From assembly GCA_016650445.1 (NCBI GenBank), contig JAENVS010000001.1:1-64000 (forward strand): DNA of 64,000 nucleotides, written 5' to 3'. The stretch comes from Frankiaceae bacterium. GTDB taxonomy: Bacteria > Actinomycetota > Actinomycetes > Mycobacteriales > SCTD01. Positions 62,649-64,000 of this stretch are shown here, in pieces (positions within the stretch are counted from its first letter, which is position 1; every line of letters starts with the position of its first letter). Under the pieces are notes generated by a model. That model worked only from the letters and a program-made list of their open reading frames with translations, did no database searches and was not told the origin of the DNA. The position numbers were made by a program, and so were the translations under genes.

Positions 62649-63656
62649 TCAGGGCTTTTCGGCGATGATCCGCCAGTTGAGATCAGCGATCTTTGCGCGC
62701 TCTGCGTCGGTCCACGCCTGGCCGCCCTTTTGGAGCAGGTCGAGGGTTTCCTCGATCCAGGCGGGGGCGATGCGGATCTTCTCGAGGCCCCGTACGACCC
62801 GGCGTCCGCGCAGGATCAGGTCGCGCTTCTGCTCGCACAGCGGCCAGGCCTCGCTCCGTGAGGGAGCTGAGAGCCGGATCATGAAGCCTGCCCGTTCGAG
62901 GGCGGCGCAGACGTCGGCCGGGTACATGGATTGGGTAGCTGCCAAGGTCGGTAGGAACAGTCGGTGCAATGCGACGTGCTCCTCGTTGTCCCAGTCGAAG
63001 TGAGGCGTCAGCAGGTACTCGGAGCACGCGTAGCGCGCTCCGGACTTAAGGACGCGGTACATCTCCTGGGCGTGCGCATCGAGCTCCTCCTTCTTGAAGA
63101 ACGGCCAGACGGCTTGGAAGGAGAAGCACCCGTCGAACGTCTCTGAGGGGTAGGCGAGTGGCTCGTGATGGTTGCCGACCTTGAAGTGCAATCGATCAGT
63201 CATGGCGCAGCGTGCCGCCCAGGCGATGGCGTTCTCGATCTGGTCCGGGTCGATGTTGTAGCCCGATACCTGCCCGCCAGTCAGGGTCGCCAGGTGGTGT
63301 GCGATCCGGCCGCGCCCACAACCCATGTCCAGGAGATGCGACGTGCTCGGACTCTTCAGGACGAGGTCGCCGACGAGCGCGCGCTCGGTCAGGATCTGGT
63401 TGTCGTAGAGCCCTTTGGTCTCGTCGAGCATCGGCGGGATGTACAGCTTCTCGAGGTCGAAGACCGACAGCATGTTGTTGAGGACCTTGTAGTAGGCAGC
63501 GACGGCTCGCGTCTCATCGGCTGTCTCGGTCTGCTCTCCGGCCTGCATCCGTTGGAAGAACTTGTAGGCGTCGATACAGGCTTGCTTGTCGGCAGCGGGC
63601 AGGGTGGCCAGGCGCTTGAGGCCAACTGCGGCAGTCTTGATGCGGTACCAGTCCAT
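62649..63656 (-). CDS. Erg6-like SAM-dependent methyltransferase
   Basis: The protein has 335 residues from ATG 63656. An N-terminal helical part (MDWYRIKTAAVGLKRLATLP) is followed by motif I, HLLDMGCGRGRIAHHLATLT, and then VSGYNIDPDQIENAIAWA. The stretch CFSFQAVWPFFKKEELDAHA, then MYRVLKSGARYACSEYLLTP and NEEHVALHRLFLPTLAATQS, resembles eukaryotic sterol C-24 methyltransferases more than common bacterial lipid methyltransferases. A sterol or hopanoid-like substrate is possible. It is divergent from a TetR gene with a palindrome between them. Confidence 0.75.
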   Translation of the reverse strand: MDWYRIKTAAVGLKRLATLPAADKQACIDAYKFFQRMQAGEQTETADETRAVAAYYKVLNNMLSVFDLEKLYIPPMLDETKGLYDNQILTERALVGDLVLKSPSTSHLLDMGCGRGRIAHHLATLTGGQVSGYNIDPDQIENAIAWAARCAMTDRLHFKVGNHHEPLAYPSETFDGCFSFQAVWPFFKKEELDAHAQEMYRVLKSGARYACSEYLLTPHFDWDNEEHVALHRLFLPTLAATQSMYPADVCAALERAGFMIRLSAPSRSEAWPLCEQKRDLILRGRRVVRGLEKIRIAPAWIEETLDLLQKGGQAWTDAERAKIADLNWRIIAEKP

Positions 63657-63713
63657 GGGTCCCACCTTGAGTCGTCGGGGCAGGTGCGCCGTGCCGGCGA
63701 CCGTGACGCACAC

Positions 63714-63729
63714 TAAGGCATTCGCCTTA
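63714..63729. promoter_or_regulatory. Candidate TetR operator
   Basis: TAAGGC-ATTC-GCCTTA lies in the 132-nt space between the Erg6-like gene and the TetR gene, about 60 nt from each start. This is a typical place for an operator that controls both. Confidence 0.6.
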
Positions 63730-63788
63730 CCGGGCGACGCGATCGGGGACCTATCACCGCGTGGGCACGCTGAGATAACCTGAGGCGT

Positions 63789-64000
63789 ATGACTCAAGAT
63801 GCGGCGGGCACCCGGGCCGCCGTACTTCGGGCCGCGGAGCAGCTTCTCGCGGTCGGCGGGATCGAGGGCCCATCGGACCGAGAGATCATTGCCCACGCCG
63901 GCGTGGGGAACAAGTCAGCGATTCACTACCACTTCGGTTCCCGGCGAGGCCTGGTGGACGCCATCCTTGCCGAGCATGGCGAGGTGCTGCGAGTCCGACG
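63789..64000 (+). CDS. TetR family transcriptional regulator, 5' part (cut by window edge)
   Basis: The 70 visible residues from ATG 63789 hold a TetR helix-turn-helix: TRAAVLRAAEQLLAVGGIEG, then SDREIIAHAGVGNKSAIHYH and FGSRRGLVDAILAEH. The ligand domain lies outside the window. It is divergent from the Erg6-like methyltransferase and probably represses it. Confidence 0.9.
   Translation, partial: MTQDAAGTRAAVLRAAEQLLAVGGIEGPSDREIIAHAGVGNKSAIHYHFGSRRGLVDAILAEHGEVLRVR

Noticed and set aside
62407-62668. Opposed short frames between the monooxygenase and the Erg6-like gene
   Set aside because: Neither translation has a domain or a convincing ribosome binding site.

Overview
The window is high-GC DNA with strong GC3 bias, many GTG starts, many 4-nt ATGA/GTGA gene overlaps and a set of typical actinobacterial families: DUF3048, DUF3352, DUF885, DUF445, DUF1918, DUF6318, BTAD regulators, a PucR-type regulator and an Erg6-like methyltransferase. 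The order glutamate ABC transporter - miaA - dapF - hflX - lexA with a divergent LysM gene matches the conserved recA/miaB-to-lexA neighbourhood of Actinomycetota. I do not assign a genus. No tRNA, rRNA, CRISPR array, prophage or complete insertion sequence was seen.

Layout. 1-10 kb: the end of a methyltransferase, a cupin, a broken GNAT gene, a DEDDh exonuclease-BRCT protein, a YjdM-like protein, small proteins, and a BTAD/AAA regulator that reads into a large secreted TSP3/PKD protein. 10.2-22.4 kb: a peptide or amino-acid utilisation region with two paralogous pairs of extracellular solute-binding lipoprotein plus M14 carboxypeptidase. It also carries a beta-lactamase-fold hydrolase, a DUF885 HExxxH peptidase, a Leu/Val-type dehydrogenase, an enoyl-CoA hydratase-like protein and a central PucR-type regulator. 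No permease is present. 22.4-35.2 kb: a stand-alone cyclic-nucleotide-binding protein, two NarL-type two-component systems each divergent from a small membrane protein, a LuxR-type regulator divergent from a cupin, DUF445, a RibD-like reductase, a truncated AfsR-like ATPase and two tandem DUF3048 lipoproteins. 35.2-43.7 kb: DUF3352, secreted and lipoprotein genes, an MFS exporter, an OafA-type acyltransferase, a fatty-acid hydroxylase and a CoA-transferase-GNAT fusion. 43.7-45.6 kb: a polymorphic toxin cassette with an Esx-like helper, a WXG-headed protein ending in a CdiA-type RNase A domain, and a CdiI-like immunity gene. 45.6-61.2 kb: the conserved lexA-hflX-dapF-miaA-glutamate transporter core with secreted enzymes inserted. 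61.4-64 kb: a luciferase-like monooxygenase, an Erg6-like methyltransferase and a divergent TetR gene cut by the window end.

Beyond genes, the sequence shows dispersed repeats. A perfect palindrome, TGTCGCCTAGGCGACA, lies upstream of two unrelated small genes 6.5 kb apart. A doubled GGGCCGGATCAGGCCC element occurs at two loci 28 kb apart. A hairpin of about 60 nt with a conserved TGATAGC loop occurs at two loci 16 kb apart. Two LexA boxes lie between lexA and the LysM gene. The toxin cassette, the duplicated peptidase region and the shared palindrome are the observations most worth following.
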